DNA of 64,000 nucleotides from Volvox africanus (lineage: Eukaryota; Chlorophyta; Chlorophyceae; Chlamydomonadales; Volvocaceae). A model generated the notes under the pieces. The model saw nothing but the letters and a program-made list of their open reading frames with translations, ran no database searches and was not told where the DNA came from. Shown here one piece after another: positions 40,108-52,872 of this stretch (the stretch's first letter is position 1; every line of letters begins with the position of its first letter). The stretch is from positions 4,994,501 through 5,058,500 of the forward strand of contig BSDZ01000094.1 of NCBI GenBank assembly GCA_030268105.1, given 5' to 3'. The position numbers and the translations under genes were made by a program.

Positions 40108-40838
40108 TCCAGCTAGGATGCACTACTTGCTTTGTTGCATTTCCACGGACATTCTGGAGGAATGATGATGTGAAATAAAAATGCATAAAGATGGAAGAAA
40201 GGGGCGGCGGCAGATGTGTAAGTTCCTTCACATGCACAGAGAGTGTATGTGCATGGGAAATCCTGTGCATGCCGAGCGTGCTGTGCTGCGGCTACTGTAC
40301 GCACTTGCGACTCAGGTCTTTCACCGCTCAAGCTGCTGGATTTGGGTCGCGCTCTCGCTCGTACATAGGTGTGATCAGAATGCAGCGGACAAGTACTCAC
40401 CAGCATCATCTGCTGCGTTGCAGTACCGCTATGCATGCGCGCTGCACAGTGACGTATGATAAGTCCCAATCACCTAGCTCGCTACCTGCTAGCAGATGTA
40501 TGGTGAGCGTATGTTCAAAAACGTTGCAAGCGCGCCGTTAGTTCGTTCCTTCGTTTTACTTACGGTTCCTTGGAAAACCTGAAGTCAAGTCTTATGACGA
40601 GTCTCTTCCGGACGTTCGGCCTTCCTCTTGCTTTTAACGGCATCTTGCGTATGCATGGCACGCATAGGCGGGTGCATATATTATTCTTGCTTCTTCGCGC
40701 GCAGCCCTGCATATCTCGCTGCGCCTTTCAATTTCATGTGCAGACGGAACAAACCTATCTACGCAGCCAAGCCATCAAGTAATGGACTGCTTGCTGCATG
40801 TGGCTTTCCCAAATAACTAAAGGAAACTTGCTAGATGC

Positions 40839-40841
40839 TGC

Positions 40842-40873
<32 letters not shown>
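40839..40873. repeat. CTG/TTG trinucleotide tract
   Basis: About a dozen triplets of CTG, interrupted by two TTG, followed by alternating AT. Not in a recognised gene. Confidence 0.8.
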
Positions 40874-42064
40874 ATATATGTTGATGCACATGCTAATGAT
40901 GACGATGACGATGATGACAAGTTTTGAGCAGCCCGCAGAAGGATCAGGTCTCGCTGCCGCAATATAATGATGGTGGCTGCCATTAAAGGTCACTGTATCA
41001 CACACATGCGTATGCGTGTATGTACATACGTGAGGATGTCTGTGCTCGGATGCAATTTATGTATGTATAGATCGATGAACTCATTTCGGTCAGAATTTGC
41101 TCTTCTGCATCAAATGTCGCATCTATCTATCTATTTGCGCACGTCAATAGCAAACGGTGTTCGCGCCGCCCTGCTGCCTGCTGTTCACAAGGTTAAATTA
41201 AGAAAAAGTTTGGCAACAATGATGCATGATGCTGATGCTGATAATTGGCAATTCATATATAGATGAGATCGTATCCCGCCCTACCGCGGATACGGTTTTA
41301 CGTTCTCCACATACCGCGTACTTGCTTCAGTGCGTGGAAGTGTGATTAAGGTGCCGTCTGGTCAATAGTTAACTTAGACAAAAATGCATGCGAGTGTTCA
41401 CATCAAGCCCCATCCCTGAGTCCTAGCAGAGGTCAGGGGTACGCAACATGGTACTTAACATTATTGCAACTAATTAACTGCCGAAAGTGAGACCTGAGAA
41501 TCTCAGGCTGCGACCTCACAGTTTGGACTAACAAAATTGCAACGATATATATGTTAGATATAGTTTCAACACGCTAGGGTGCGGGAACAAATACGATTTG
41601 TGTGAACTTGCAAACTCCCGAAAGCACGTTCTAAACAAACAGTGTAAAGCACCCCAAAGTCATACATTGGTTGCTGAATGGAGGAGCAAAACAAGAAGAA
41701 GGACCAGGCTGCCGTCGACTTGAAGCCATGGTGTCTGCACGCCAGGCCTTGATACTATCGACGATAGTAGTGTCAATGTTTTAGCATGCCCTAAGAAAGA
41801 GCTCGGGATCTTGATGAGCCTGCACTTGGCCTTCAATGACAACACAGGAGTTGCAGCTGGTAGATCCGTATCCGACTCTCAGACGTCCATCTCGATGAGG
41901 TGGCACTTGGCAGTGCGCTGCCATCTCCAATAATTCGTCCCATCCAGGGCCCATAGAACAGCCTCATCAGCAGCACCCATATCTTCCTTGCTCTAGATCA
42001 GAGCGTCGCTAGACCAGCAAAACGAAGGAAAGATAATTAAACTGGGAGTCGCCGCCTACCGTGA

Positions 42065-42112
42065 GTCATCACGGTAGTCATCACAGTAGTCATCACGGTA
42101 GCCATCGCGGTG
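42065..42112. repeat. 12-bp minisatellite, four units
   Basis: Four consecutive units close to GTCATCACGGTA; the third equals the first, and the second and fourth carry substitutions. A partial fifth copy follows near 42119. Confidence 0.8.
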
Positions 42113-42477
42113 AGTGAGTCATCACGCGGCTCATAACCTGTTGGAATGCGATACGCAGTCGGACAGGGAAGCAAATACGTAGTTTAATACATACTTGCTT
42201 AATCCTTATTATATATATACAATATTAATCCTTATTATTTATCCACTGACTCTACAAGATGGGCAGAATAGATTGCAGTACTACTGTCGTACTTGAACTT
42301 GTCTTATCCATCACGCATAGTCTCCCCTATTGTTCCGACCGATGTTCAACAAAGATGTCCGAATCGTGAGCCCTGATTGTGGCAACTAAGTGCGAGCGCG
42401 ACCTAACAAACGACATAGCCAGAGGCCGCAGTGAGGACCGCAGCTCCCAAATCCAGGTGACGATTCCCAATCTCTTA

Positions 42478-42928
42478 AGGGATCTCAGGCGGGGGGAGGT
42501 CTTGGTCTACGTCCATGACTGATTTGAGTAGATGACTAATAACATATATATGTAAACTGAATCGAGAAGGCTTGAGCGTCCCCAGGGAGGGAACAGCCTC
42601 GATACCAGCTTGTTGTATAGGGGAACCAATGAAGGATAGCGGTCGTCTTGCCAGAGCCCGATTATATATAGCATCAGAGACCAAGACAAATCGGTCACCG
42701 GAAAATCAGTGACCCAGGTGTTCCACATTTTACCATTTAGTTGGTGAAAGGCCCAGTTCATACAGGTTATGGACTACCTACCAAGGGGCTCCCTGATTTG
42801 GGATGGTATTATGAACTGGCTATAAACAGTTAAAACTTGTCCTTAGTTAAATTATGAATTTTACAAATAACAGATTATTATTATTATTATCTCTTAGGCA
42901 TTTACTGAAATGCATTAAGGATACAACA
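42478..42928 (-). mobile_element. Chromovirus relic: LTR, primer site and start of gag
   Basis: On the minus strand an LTR begins TGTTGTATCC at 42928 and ends ATACAACA at 42611 (318 bp). It is followed by the same AGCTGGTATCGAG primer-site sequence as the intact element at 52.3 kb, then a short leader. An ATG at 42516 opens MDVDQDLPPPEIP, matching the gag start of the intact element (MDIDHDLPPADIP). The internal part breaks off at about 42478. Blocks such as TCCATAACCTGTATG are shared with the intact LTR, but many substitutions and a 105-bp length difference show an older or different subfamily. Confidence 0.8.
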
Positions 42929-45900
42929 GTTGATGGGCTATGGAACGAACATCTGCAAAGCCTTTACTTATTTTTGTGCTGACACTACTGTACTGCAAAA
43001 TGAATGCGCAGAAAACGAATTTTCCTCGAGAAGAAAATGCTCATTACACGCACACCACCACTACAAATTTAAATTTGCAAATTCATTTCAGGCCTAACAT
43101 CATAAACCTAAGTAACCATGCACATCCAGCGGTCCCCACGCATATGAATAGGGGGATAAAGTCAGGCCCTGAAGCAGCTTGCGTTCGACAACCCACGCCC
43201 ACGCATGCCTCCTGCACTGAAATACATGGACAGAACACTACTGGCATCTACTGGCGTCAGGCCGCCGCACCTCAACCATCAGGAACAATTTGTGTCCCAT
43301 GGTTGCAGGATGTCAAGCAGACGAAAAGCGATTGCTCCAAATGCAGTCGCTTTTCGTCTCTCGTCGCTTTTCGCTCCGAATGCATCCTTACTTTCCCTGC
43401 ATGCAAAAATGAAAACAACACCCATGTACAAGACGGCAACATGCAATGGCACACCCACAGCAGCTAGCCAACCTGCACGCAGCTTCTGTCGGTGCAGGCG
43501 GCGTGCACAGATGCGATGCAACGTCCTCCACACACACACGTGTCATTACTCCATCAACCTTCTGCCCATCCCACCACATGCTGCATTTGTCCTTAACGGA
43601 AGGTCTGGGGCCACGCGTATGACATCATACGGCTATCAAAACTGACCTCCAGGCGGTCTTTGCCGGGTATGGCTGCAGTGAATGCGACCTAGAAGCACGG
43701 CCACAGATAAGTTGGCCATCCAAGTCGCGGACACGTACAGTGGACATGCATAAGGTCAGTGACTGCTCGCCATTTGCGTATATAGACACCTGACTGTGGC
43801 GCAACAGTAAAGATCTATTGACCATAGACGATCGTTGGCTGAACATGCGTAAATTTCTCTGCCACGGCCTCAGTATTCTCCAGCCATCCTAAACCCCTTG
43901 GGACGGTCTCAAGCTACGTTTCCCGTAGCCCTACATCTCTGTACAGCGCTAACGACATGCCGTGGAATTACCACATCAAAAGAATGACAATCTTTTGCGC
44001 GCGGGTCTTGAAGAAGGCAAACGCACGTTGACTATCAGCCCGTTCCCCAGAGCTCGAGACCCTGGACGGCGCCTTAGCATACAAGGTTCCGTAGTACCAA
44101 TCCCACAAGGTAACTGCCGATGAGGCAGGCGGCCTCGCCTTCTGTCAACAGAAGGAAGTTTCCATCATTTCCGTTCGTCAGCAAGGGATCAGACAGAAAT
44201 ATGTCACGTCGGAACCGAAATCCTTAAGTACTTAAGTTCCCTTTCTTTCTGCTGGCCGATTAACGGGCCGTGCGTGCCCGTGCCCATCCGGTCCAATGCC
44301 ATCCACGCACGGACTGCAAGTTACGTAAACGCCGTAACCCCTTGGCACTTGCCTTACCATCTTATTCCGAAACCCAAAGCAGGCATACCGTTTGCACACA
44401 GCAATACACAAAATCGGCCACGTTCAGCTGCAAAAAGTCATCAACTTACACCCGCCAAACACCATATTCAAGCACATTTCTTATGTAAACTGAGGTAGGG
44501 GGGCATTGACGTCTGCATCCTGCGCGCCAATCCTGAGCATCGTCAGTAACCACGCTCCAATCTCGAGTAGCGAAAAAAGCAAACCTATGACTTCACGGAT
44601 CATAGCATCTATAGCCGTCACGCGACCTATGTTAAAGGGAACCGTGTCATCCATACATTTCATGCCAGGTCATCCAAACGCCACTCGAATACTAATCTAC
44701 CAAGTCAAGTTCCTTTTAGATGGGAAGACAGAATTACGTAATAACTGGGAAAAAGGGAAACTCATATACATCAGATCATTGCAAAGGAAGCCGTTAGCGA
44801 CGCCAGAAACCCCGCCCAAAGACGAGCCGTACCTCCAACAATATACACCCACACCATCTCTCAAAGATCCATTTAGAAGGTACGGGGCAATCCTATCCTC
44901 GAATTCGGCACTCGAATCCGGCATGCTACCAAAATGGACGAACAAAAGAGTGAAAAGATCGCAAATAAAGCGATCAAGAACATTTTTGGATGTAAACGCA
45001 TGTAATACGTAACCTGACACGCAAGTACCGGTCACGGTGCAAGACACGGCACGACATTACCATTCCGTGTTTACCCTTGAGGACTTCGGAGGAGCAGATT
45101 CGCTCGATCGCTCCGGTTATGTTTTTAGCCCGCGATATGAATCGGAAGCCGAAGCTGTCCCTCAGCTACGATGCAAAACGACATTCCGACGGAAGCGAAA
45201 CAGAAACCCTATAACAAGACAAAAGCAGAATTACATTGTCCTCGCTTCCCCCTAACAGCAGTAATAAGCTACTATGTATGGTCTATGAAAGCTGCAAAAT
45301 GGGGATAACCAAGGCGCAATACTGAAAAACATCGACGGCCTGGCACAAGTAGTGCCAGCAGCAGCAGCTTAAATGGCATATCAAAGCCATTGGCTGGTGT
45401 AATCGATGCGGTTGGTCTCGGCTTCCCGGCCGCTGGGCAACAAGGGCGCTGGCCCATGACGTGAGTAAATGTGATTCTACTATTTCGACCGCTTCTTCTT
45501 TGTATATCTTCTCCAGTCTTGACTCCTGCTTCTGGCTAACGACAAACAACTTTCTACCCAAGGGTTTTCTGACTACGTGCTGGGGGACATGCACACGAAA
45601 CCCCGCGGACCGCGTCCAACAAGCGTACCCCACCTTTCAAATGAATGGAAGAGTTCGCGTCTACCCCCCCCTCAACAGTCCCCTCCAAAAGCCCATTCAC
45701 CTGCAGCCGGAGCGCCACAAAGGCTATTATCCCCCTAACAACGACATGGAATGCTCGCCGCTCGAGCCAGCATCACTAATCCAAGACAAAAAACATGCGT
45801 CTTGATGTTCAATTGCACTGCTAGCGACGAATATCGAACTCCATCCCCCACCTGCCCTTACCGCCAGCAATGCGGGCGACCTGCCCTTTGGCATGTTTGC

Positions 45901-46657
45901 AATTCATATCGGCGACATGTGCGAAATGCTGAGCCGAGCGATCAGCTCAGTACAAGTCGCAACAAGGCGGCTCGTCATCCAAGACGTTGTGTAGAAAGTA
46001 CGGCCCCAGTCGATAGCCCAGGCCTTCGAGGCACTTAAGTTCCACCTGCAACATCCCGCATACACGCAGGATGGTGATCGGGAGGGTGCGCAGTATAATT
46101 ATGCACATTTAGTGGGCATGCAGAGGACCCAGGTTAACAGCTTCAATGCAACAAAATTCAGCGAATAAGTCGTTTGGCTGGTTTCGCGGCTAACGTTGGA
46201 GGAGCTGTACTTAAACCGGTCCTTGGGTCAGCCTAAGAGCGGTACAGAATGTGTCCCTCACTTATTATCGCGAAACTGGCTCACATCGAATCGGCCGTGC
46301 TTAGATGGTTACCGTAACCGGCATGGATTGCCAGCTAACCCAGGAAGAAACCCCTCCATACCCCCATCCCCAGTCAAAGCCCCGTCTTGCCGCCGCAATG
46401 TGCGCCACCCACCGCATGAGCCTCCTCACGTGACACCGGCACATTATATAGCATGCTTAGCATACGCCGCAGCATGTCTGTATGTGGCATGCGGTCCACC
46501 ACCTTGGTTGACAGGTAGGCGCACGTGAACAGGATTGATCTAAGGCCATCCTTCTGCGAGTCGCCAGTTGAGTGAAAACAAGATGTTAAGACACGGTGCA
46601 AAACATGCGACCAGAGGCTGACAGTCTTCTAGTTGTGCCATGACAGCAAACGGCATA
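42929..46657. other. Intergenic, no supported gene
   Basis: About 3.7 kb. It holds a 13-bp inverted repeat (43319-43359) and a frame with one internal stop (45806-46165) that may be a decayed coding fragment. Other open frames up to 175 codons show no motif. Confidence 0.4.
43319..43359. repeat. Inverted repeat, 13-bp arms
   Basis: Arms at 43319-43331 and 43347-43359 are perfect reverse complements (AGACGAAAAGCGA) with a 15-nt loop. A further partial copy of the second arm follows at 43364-43374. Confidence 0.8.
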
Positions 46658-46662
46658 TTACA
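46658..46662 (-). promoter_or_regulatory. Candidate TGTAA poly(A) signal of the LY-motif gene
   Basis: TTACA on the plus strand, i.e. TGTAA on the coding strand, 24 nt after the stop codon of the minus-strand gene at 46686. Confidence 0.5.
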
Positions 46663-46685
46663 GAAGCAGAAGATAAATGCCGCTT

Positions 46686-49600
46686 TCAAGCAAACCTTCT
46701 CCGGCACAAGGCAATCGTCAAATCAAGCGTTATGTGCAATAAACCTTCTCTAGCCGTGTAATCGACGTGACGCAGGGCCCGCTTGCTTACATGAAGGTAC
46801 TCCTGCTGCGGTTGGTTGGCTTGGCTGACGCCGGCACCATCGCGCATGTAGGCAGCGTATGCGGCAAATGGGGGCGCATGGCGCACCGCCGCGTTCAGTG
46901 TAGGGGTGATCTCGACCAGGCGCTGGAAGTAAGAAGAGCCCAGGGCCAGTGCGAAGGCAGAGAAGCCCCAGTGCACGCCATTGTAGTAAAGCATCGAGTC
47001 GATGCCCACTGGCATGAAAGTGATGCCGCCTGTGGTAATCGTAGGAGTTGGCCCAATTAGGGATGGGGAAACCAATTAGGAAACTAATGGACAGAAGGTT
47101 GATGGCGTTGATGACGGATGATGGAGGGTGCCATCCTGTATACTTGCATGGGAGGAGAAGAGAAGCTTCAGAGCTGTACTGCAACCTTTTACACGAACAC
47201 CCACGGATACACGGATACCAGCTACTTCTCCAAATGCCCCCTTCATTATCCTACACCACCTCAGTGTGGTATTTATATCTAAGAGAAGTAAAAAAAGTAA
47301 GGGCCTAACGTTTGCCCACCCACCTGGCAGGCGAATGCGACTCATGACATCGTTGGCCAGGGCCAGCGCGTGAGGTGATGACACATCTGAGTAGACCGTC
47401 GGGCAATATGCTGGGCCGTACATCCGCGTGCCCTTCTTGGCAGCGGCAGCCTTCTGGATGTACAGCTTCACATCCGAAAGTGTGTTGGTGCTGCTACCGC
47501 TGCTGCCATCGGTACCAAAGCCGTCAGACACCCCAACCTCATCGCCGAGTTCCTCGTGGCAGTCGAGGAAAGCGGTCTCGGAAGAGTCTCCAGACGTATC
47601 AGAGGTGGCCTACAGCAGGTTCATGGTGGATATGTTACTACGTCGCAATCCGTGGTGGACAGCGTGATTACAAAAAAGCAAGGCTGCACGAAATTATTTT
47701 TGTCCCGCCATCTAAATTCGACAGAAGAAATTCAGAGATTTTACTGGTCTCTATGGTGCTGTACTGGTAATTGTATGCGAAGCATGGGACAATGCGAGCA
47801 GACGCACCGCAGGGGCCGGGCTGACGGCCATCCTCTGTTCCGGAGCTGCCGACTGCGTAGCACGCTGCGTTATGCAGACGGCGGGCACAGCGGTGGTCAG
47901 AGCAGCGCCGTGACCAAGGCGCTGCATCATCTCGCTGGCCACAGCCGTCGCCGCCGAAGACGCAGCAAGGCGGTCGGCACAGTAGGCACTGTACAAGGCA
48001 GAGACGGGCGCTCGTCCCGCAGTCTGCACAATCACCGAAGGCTCAGCATGAGCCGCTGCAGCGGCTGTCGCCGAGGCACCACCCAGCGCGGGACGTTTGT
48101 AAAGAACGGTGGGCGCCGCCTCTGGCCCAGCCGAAGCGCGTTTGTAAAGCGTAGAGTGTGTCGCTGCCATGTTAGGGCCCTTGATGTCGCCCGATGCACC
48201 TGGTGCCGCGGACGCCAGGAGCCGCTGCTCAGCAGCCGCATGCATCTGATGCTGCTGATTCTGCCGTTGCTGTTCAACGCTGGAAGCCTTGCGAGCCGCA
48301 ACCTGCCGTTGAAGGCCATCACATCAATTGGAAAAACAAAAATCGGAAGCAGCCGAGCTTCGGTATCGTACAATTAGGGGCCAGGCGTGTTGACCGAACT
48401 TAGGGTTAGGCAATAGCTTAATGTCATGGCATGGCGACCGTTGGTGTAGAAACCCTACTAGATCGACAAGCCTCTTCGAATGCCCATTAAAATTACCGTA
48501 AGCGCCAGACGCTCGTCATTTGCCTAGTTTGGCATGAGAATGACTGAGCATTCTTATGGCAAATTACATAACCGTATTGTAATGGGCATTCAACCACCAC
48601 CAGGCCCGTACTGACCTGCTGGGCAACTTCGGCCGCAGCAGCGAGCACATGTGCTTGCTGCTCGGCTTTCGTTTGAACCGCCGTTTTCACGTGTCCCTGC
48701 TGGTATTGCTGCTGTGTCTCCGTAGCTACTGTGGTTTGCTGTCGCAGCTGGATCTGGCGTACGACGCTGAGCTGGTGCAGTTGAGCCGCAGTGTAGCGAC
48801 GTAGCCCTTGAATGGTCGCGACGTCGTTGCCACCAGCAGGTGGCAGGGAGACCCCGGCGCCAGTTCGACCGTTGCCGTACAGTGAAGTGGCATGCCCGTT
48901 GGCAGCGGCTGACGGGGCGCGTGCCTGCGCGGCGAGAGCGGCATGAATACGAGCTCATGTTCTTCGTAGACTAGAACAAAAAACATCGTTGGACAAATAA
49001 GTTGTACTAAATGTATTTTCACAACTTATAAAGGACCCAGGCAGGTCCTTAAAATAATTAACGTATTCCTTACAATTGCAAAATTATTTGTCGACATTCT
49101 TGCTCCATCTATTGTCATTGCGATGCGACGTACGACGTACGATTACTGATATAGTCTGGAACCGTACTCTGGGAATTGTTCTTATTCCATGTAGGCCATG
49201 TCAAATTGATGAATCAGAAAACACTGAACAAAAAACAAAAAAACCTAAACATCGTGCAGCTCCCACATAACTCACGCGCTGGTGGCCTTACGATTTCAAC
49301 CCACCTGTTGGTAGTTCCCGTAAAGTGAGACTTTTGACGCCAGATGCTGCGGCGGGGCCATACCAGTCGACGCCGACAGGTCCGGGGTAGATGCCGCAGC
49401 GGCCAGGTTGACTACACCCAAGTTGAGGCGATGAGAGCCATCGGCAGTGCTACGGTCGTCACCGATCAGTGCAGCGGCCGCGGCATTGTAGCGAGCCGCG
49501 TCAATGGCCATAGGATCTACCGCAGCAGCGATCGAAACTGGGTCCTCCTCCGGAGACACTGCATGTTACGTAGTCGTAAGGGGAACACATGCGTGTGGGG

Positions 49601-50118
49601 CAGCTATAGAAGTACCTAGGCGTGTATTACGTTGGCCAGGCGTCTCATCCTGACCCACATCGGAATCGAGCGTGACGCGCCCTGCAGAAGAGACAAGCCG
49701 TCGTTTTGTCAGGAAACTATCCCTGCAATAAACTTATGATCCTTTCCAATACTTGTTACACTCTGAAAAGCTATATTGTAGCCATATGGGGAAGCTCTAG
49801 ACCCATGGGCCCTGCAGTCACGGCTTGGGGCACGCATACCAACTTCAAAATCAAACGTGTTTAGCTTAGTACGCAACCTGAACAGACGAATTTACCCCTT
49901 ATCCTCAGCGCAAACATACGATTTCGTCCACACTCACTGAAGGCATCATCCACCGCTGCGGCAAGTATGCCCTTGTCTCGCGGTGCCGCCTTGAAGTTTC
50001 GGTACAGCGCTGTCCCAGATTGCATGCCGCTCGACCCCGATCGTGCACCATAAAGCGCATTGTGCAGTAGCGACGCGGCGTTACTGCCGCTGCCTGCTTG
50101 TCCCTGGAACGGCTGCAT
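46686..50118 (-). CDS. Unrecognised seven-exon protein with repeated LY motifs
   Basis: I do not recognise this protein. Seven exons (50118-49938, 49681-49631, 49558-49305, 48924-48616, 48302-47808, 47609-47324, 47029-46686), all GT-AG and in phase, give 639 residues. It is Ala/Gln/Ser-rich. The motif [S/T/A/V]-L-Y-[G/R/K/S] recurs: ALYGAR, ALYRNF, SLYGNY, SLYGNG, TLYKRA, VLYKRP, ALYSAY. A Gln-rich, probably helical stretch lies near residues 165-265. The last 190 residues are less biased and look more like a folded domain (TRMYGPAYCPTVYSD, MPVGIDSMLYYNGVHWGFSA). No signal peptide or clear membrane helix. Gene structure rests on phase agreement at six junctions plus the TGTAA after the stop. 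Function unknown; a structural or cytoskeletal role is only a guess. Confidence 0.7.
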
Positions 50119-52297
50119 GTATGGTTATCGACACCTTGATTGCGGGAGTTTCACTTGAAATATAGCGAATCCGAAGCCTAGAGCCACGCGGCTTGAACGC
50201 TTCAGATGGTTGATGGCGATCAATCCGGAGGAGAAGTGGCGGTAATCAAGGTCACTTCTCTTGGCTCGCGACTCCAAACCTGAAGGTTAACGAAATTCAA
50301 CGTAGGGAAGCAGAAGTATTGACAGCGTGTGACCTAACAAGAAAATTTAGCCAAGATATGGAGGCGATAATGACAAAGACTACCGGCCGTGCAAACGTGA
50401 AATCGCTTGCTGGACTCCAGCTCCAGCTGGGCACGGCAAGCCTTGCGGCCTAATGCCAGTCGAAAAGCTTGTTCGCAAAGCCCACAAGGATAGGAGTGAG
50501 GCCGGCAACGAGGACCTGTACAACGCATGAGTCCGAATTCCGCGGACGGCCGCCATGTTTAGACACTTGTATACCTTAAGCCGTGGTGATGCTCACAGGC
50601 ACTTACTGTACTAGCAAAGAGCAAATCAAGCGCCGTGAACCCTTATCGTTTCTCTGTATTTGGCTTAGGTAACCTACTCTTCAGACGACTAACAATATGG
50701 GCATGACCCAAGCACAGCCTATGAAGGGAAGCATCTAATGTTGGTATTACCCATAATTACGAATAACCATCTTCGAAAGGTGGGGAGGAAGCTAGCTAAA
50801 ACTTGGAGGAGGGTGTTTTCGAGACTTGGTTCCTTGGACGCGTGCGCCGCAGATGGGGCCTCACCTTGATCGATCGGATGAGCCGGAAGGTCAAATAACC
50901 AGTAGAAAAACCTTAAGCTATAAAATGATGACGGAAAGTGACCCCGGTTGCGCTTACGCCACCCACGAGTGCGATTCCGAAAAGCTGCCCGCCTCGATGG
51001 TTAAAAATTGAACGTTCAGGACATGAGCATGTTCCACAGCGTGGATTGCATTGTTTCCGATGTACAGAATATATTATAATGCAGCTCCCAAGGGCAGAGG
51101 GTTCCCTTACGCTGTATAATCAACGGCATCCGGATCCAGATGTCCTGCTGGTCGTCAATCTATCAAATGGCTGCGCGCCACATTCTTCATCATGACAAGC
51201 AGACTACCTGATTCGTTCTTCACTTTACCTTCAAATCAATTATCCTAAATTTAAACATCTATTACCGAAGGTCCACTTTCTGCACCTTCCTTAGCCATCA
51301 GCAGGATTATTTCTGGCGGCGGATGATTTTTGCCAACCGATGGTGCTCCAGCCAAGAAAGGGAAACATATTCAGAACATGTAAAATATTTACTTTCTCCA
51401 TTCTCAATAGCACGTTGGTATGGGTGCGTGGGGTGTCATATTGAGTGTGCGCGACTCTCGACCTTGCAAAACGTGCTTCTGCCTGCATGCTGGCTGCGTG
51501 ATGGCCGCCCGCTATACGTCGTCTGCACTCCCGGCAGCCCGTAGGTCTACCAACAAAATAACTAAATCCGTTGAAGTGTCAAGGAAAAAATACGCGTTAC
51601 CTTGTACGTATGTTCCAATCTCTTGTTTCGTCTACGCGCTTGCGCGCTGTAGGCCGGCCTTCATCAAGGAGGAAGGTGTAGGTAGGTAGGATCAGATGGA
51701 GCACCCGGACGGACTCACGCTTGTTTCTTAGGTGGCTTCGTCACTTGGGTAAGGCCGTGTAGAAAACGTTGCACCGTTGCCGGAAACGTGGACATGTGTG
51801 AAATTTAAAGATTTCGAGATAATGTTCACCATGCGTTATGATAAAGGATGGGGCAGGATGTGAAATGAGCAGGACGTGACCCAGTCCTGCCCCAATATCT
51901 GGCACACGAGATAGCTTTCAAGAGGCCGCATCCAAATAATGCTTGTTTATGTTTAGACGCAGATGCCACTATTGCTAAGAGCCGCGCTGACGTTAATAGT
52001 TAGACCTTATTTAGAGCTACGTAATGTACATGTGCGGGACATGCTGCGTATCAATCAAGAAAGGTCCGTCTGGACACCCCCCCCCAATGCCGGCATCCTA
52101 ATGGTCGAGGTTGTTATGCATAAGGTAGCGAGGTTATGGTCATGTACTTTACAGTCATCCGGATAAACGTACATAATATAATATATGCGGTACAGACAAT
52201 CATGATATAAGGTGCAAGAAGCGCCAATTCAGCATCTCATATCAAGAGGCCTTTGCGGCACTCAGCTACAGTAGGATATATAGGTATGAGACACAAT
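50119..52297. other. Intergenic, LY-motif gene promoter side to chromovirus
   Basis: About 2.2 kb upstream of the minus-strand gene, ending at the retrotransposon target site. Frames at 50826-51689 have no recognisable product or splice structure. Confidence 0.4.
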
Positions 52298-52302
52298 GGA
52301 AA

Positions 52303-52725
52303 TGTTGTATCCTTAATGCATTTCGGTAATTCATTAAGATATAATAATTATCTGTTTATTATTTTATAATATAATATATTTAATTATCATATTAACTGTT
52401 TCATGTTTCCATCTGGCATTCGATTTGTGGATTTGGTCTCGGCTGTCGACGACCAATACTAACCGACTTCCTGAAACATCCGAACCTGTCGGTTACTCCA
52501 TAACCTGTATGGAATGGGCCATTTACCGCCTGAATGGTAAATGGTGGAACATCTGGTTCCTGGTTCACTGAATCTCCGGTTGTAGTGGTGACTTCTGAAG
52601 GTCACGCCCGGTTCGAGGCCTTATGGTCTCTCAAGTACGACCTAGTCGGCGGCTCTACTTAATCGGGCTCTGGCACAACAACCGGTATCTTTTGATACCA
52701 CCCTTCGTGGGTACCATATACAACA
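52303..52725 (+). repeat. 5' LTR of the chromovirus
   Basis: 423 bp from TGTTGTAT to ATACAACA, so the ends are perfect 8-bp inverted repeats with TG...CA termini. It contains an AT-rich block near its start that may hold promoter or poly(A) signals. Confidence 0.95.
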
Positions 52726-52745
52726 AGCTGGTATCGAGACCGTTC
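52726..52745 (+). other. Primer-binding site
   Basis: Directly after the LTR the sequence AGCTGGTATCGAG resembles the TGGTATCAGAG primer site complementary to initiator Met-tRNA, with differences. The same sequence follows the relic LTR at 42.6 kb, so it is conserved in the family. Confidence 0.6.
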
Positions 52746-52872
52746 CTCCCTGGGACGTCTCGTCAAGTCTTCCGCTGAAATCGTTCAAGCCTTCTCAAGT
52801 CTTTCTGTGGTAACTGCTCAAGCCACTCTAACCGCGCAACGCGCTCAAGCCACTCAAGCTGCCCTTTTATAA

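Larger units (their letters stand above)
39809..42477. other. Intergenic, simple repeats only
   Basis: About 2.7 kb without a supported gene. It contains a CTG/TTG triplet tract (about 40839-40873) and a four-unit 12-bp minisatellite (42065-42112). Small open frames resemble no family. Confidence 0.4.

Noticed and set aside
43205..43645. 146-codon plus-strand frame
   Set aside because: Cys/His/Arg-scattered composition without any motif, overlapped by open frames on other frames and the other strand; likely chance.
44506..45012. 168-codon plus-strand frame
   Set aside because: No domain recognised, no splice partners, and both strands open over the same region.
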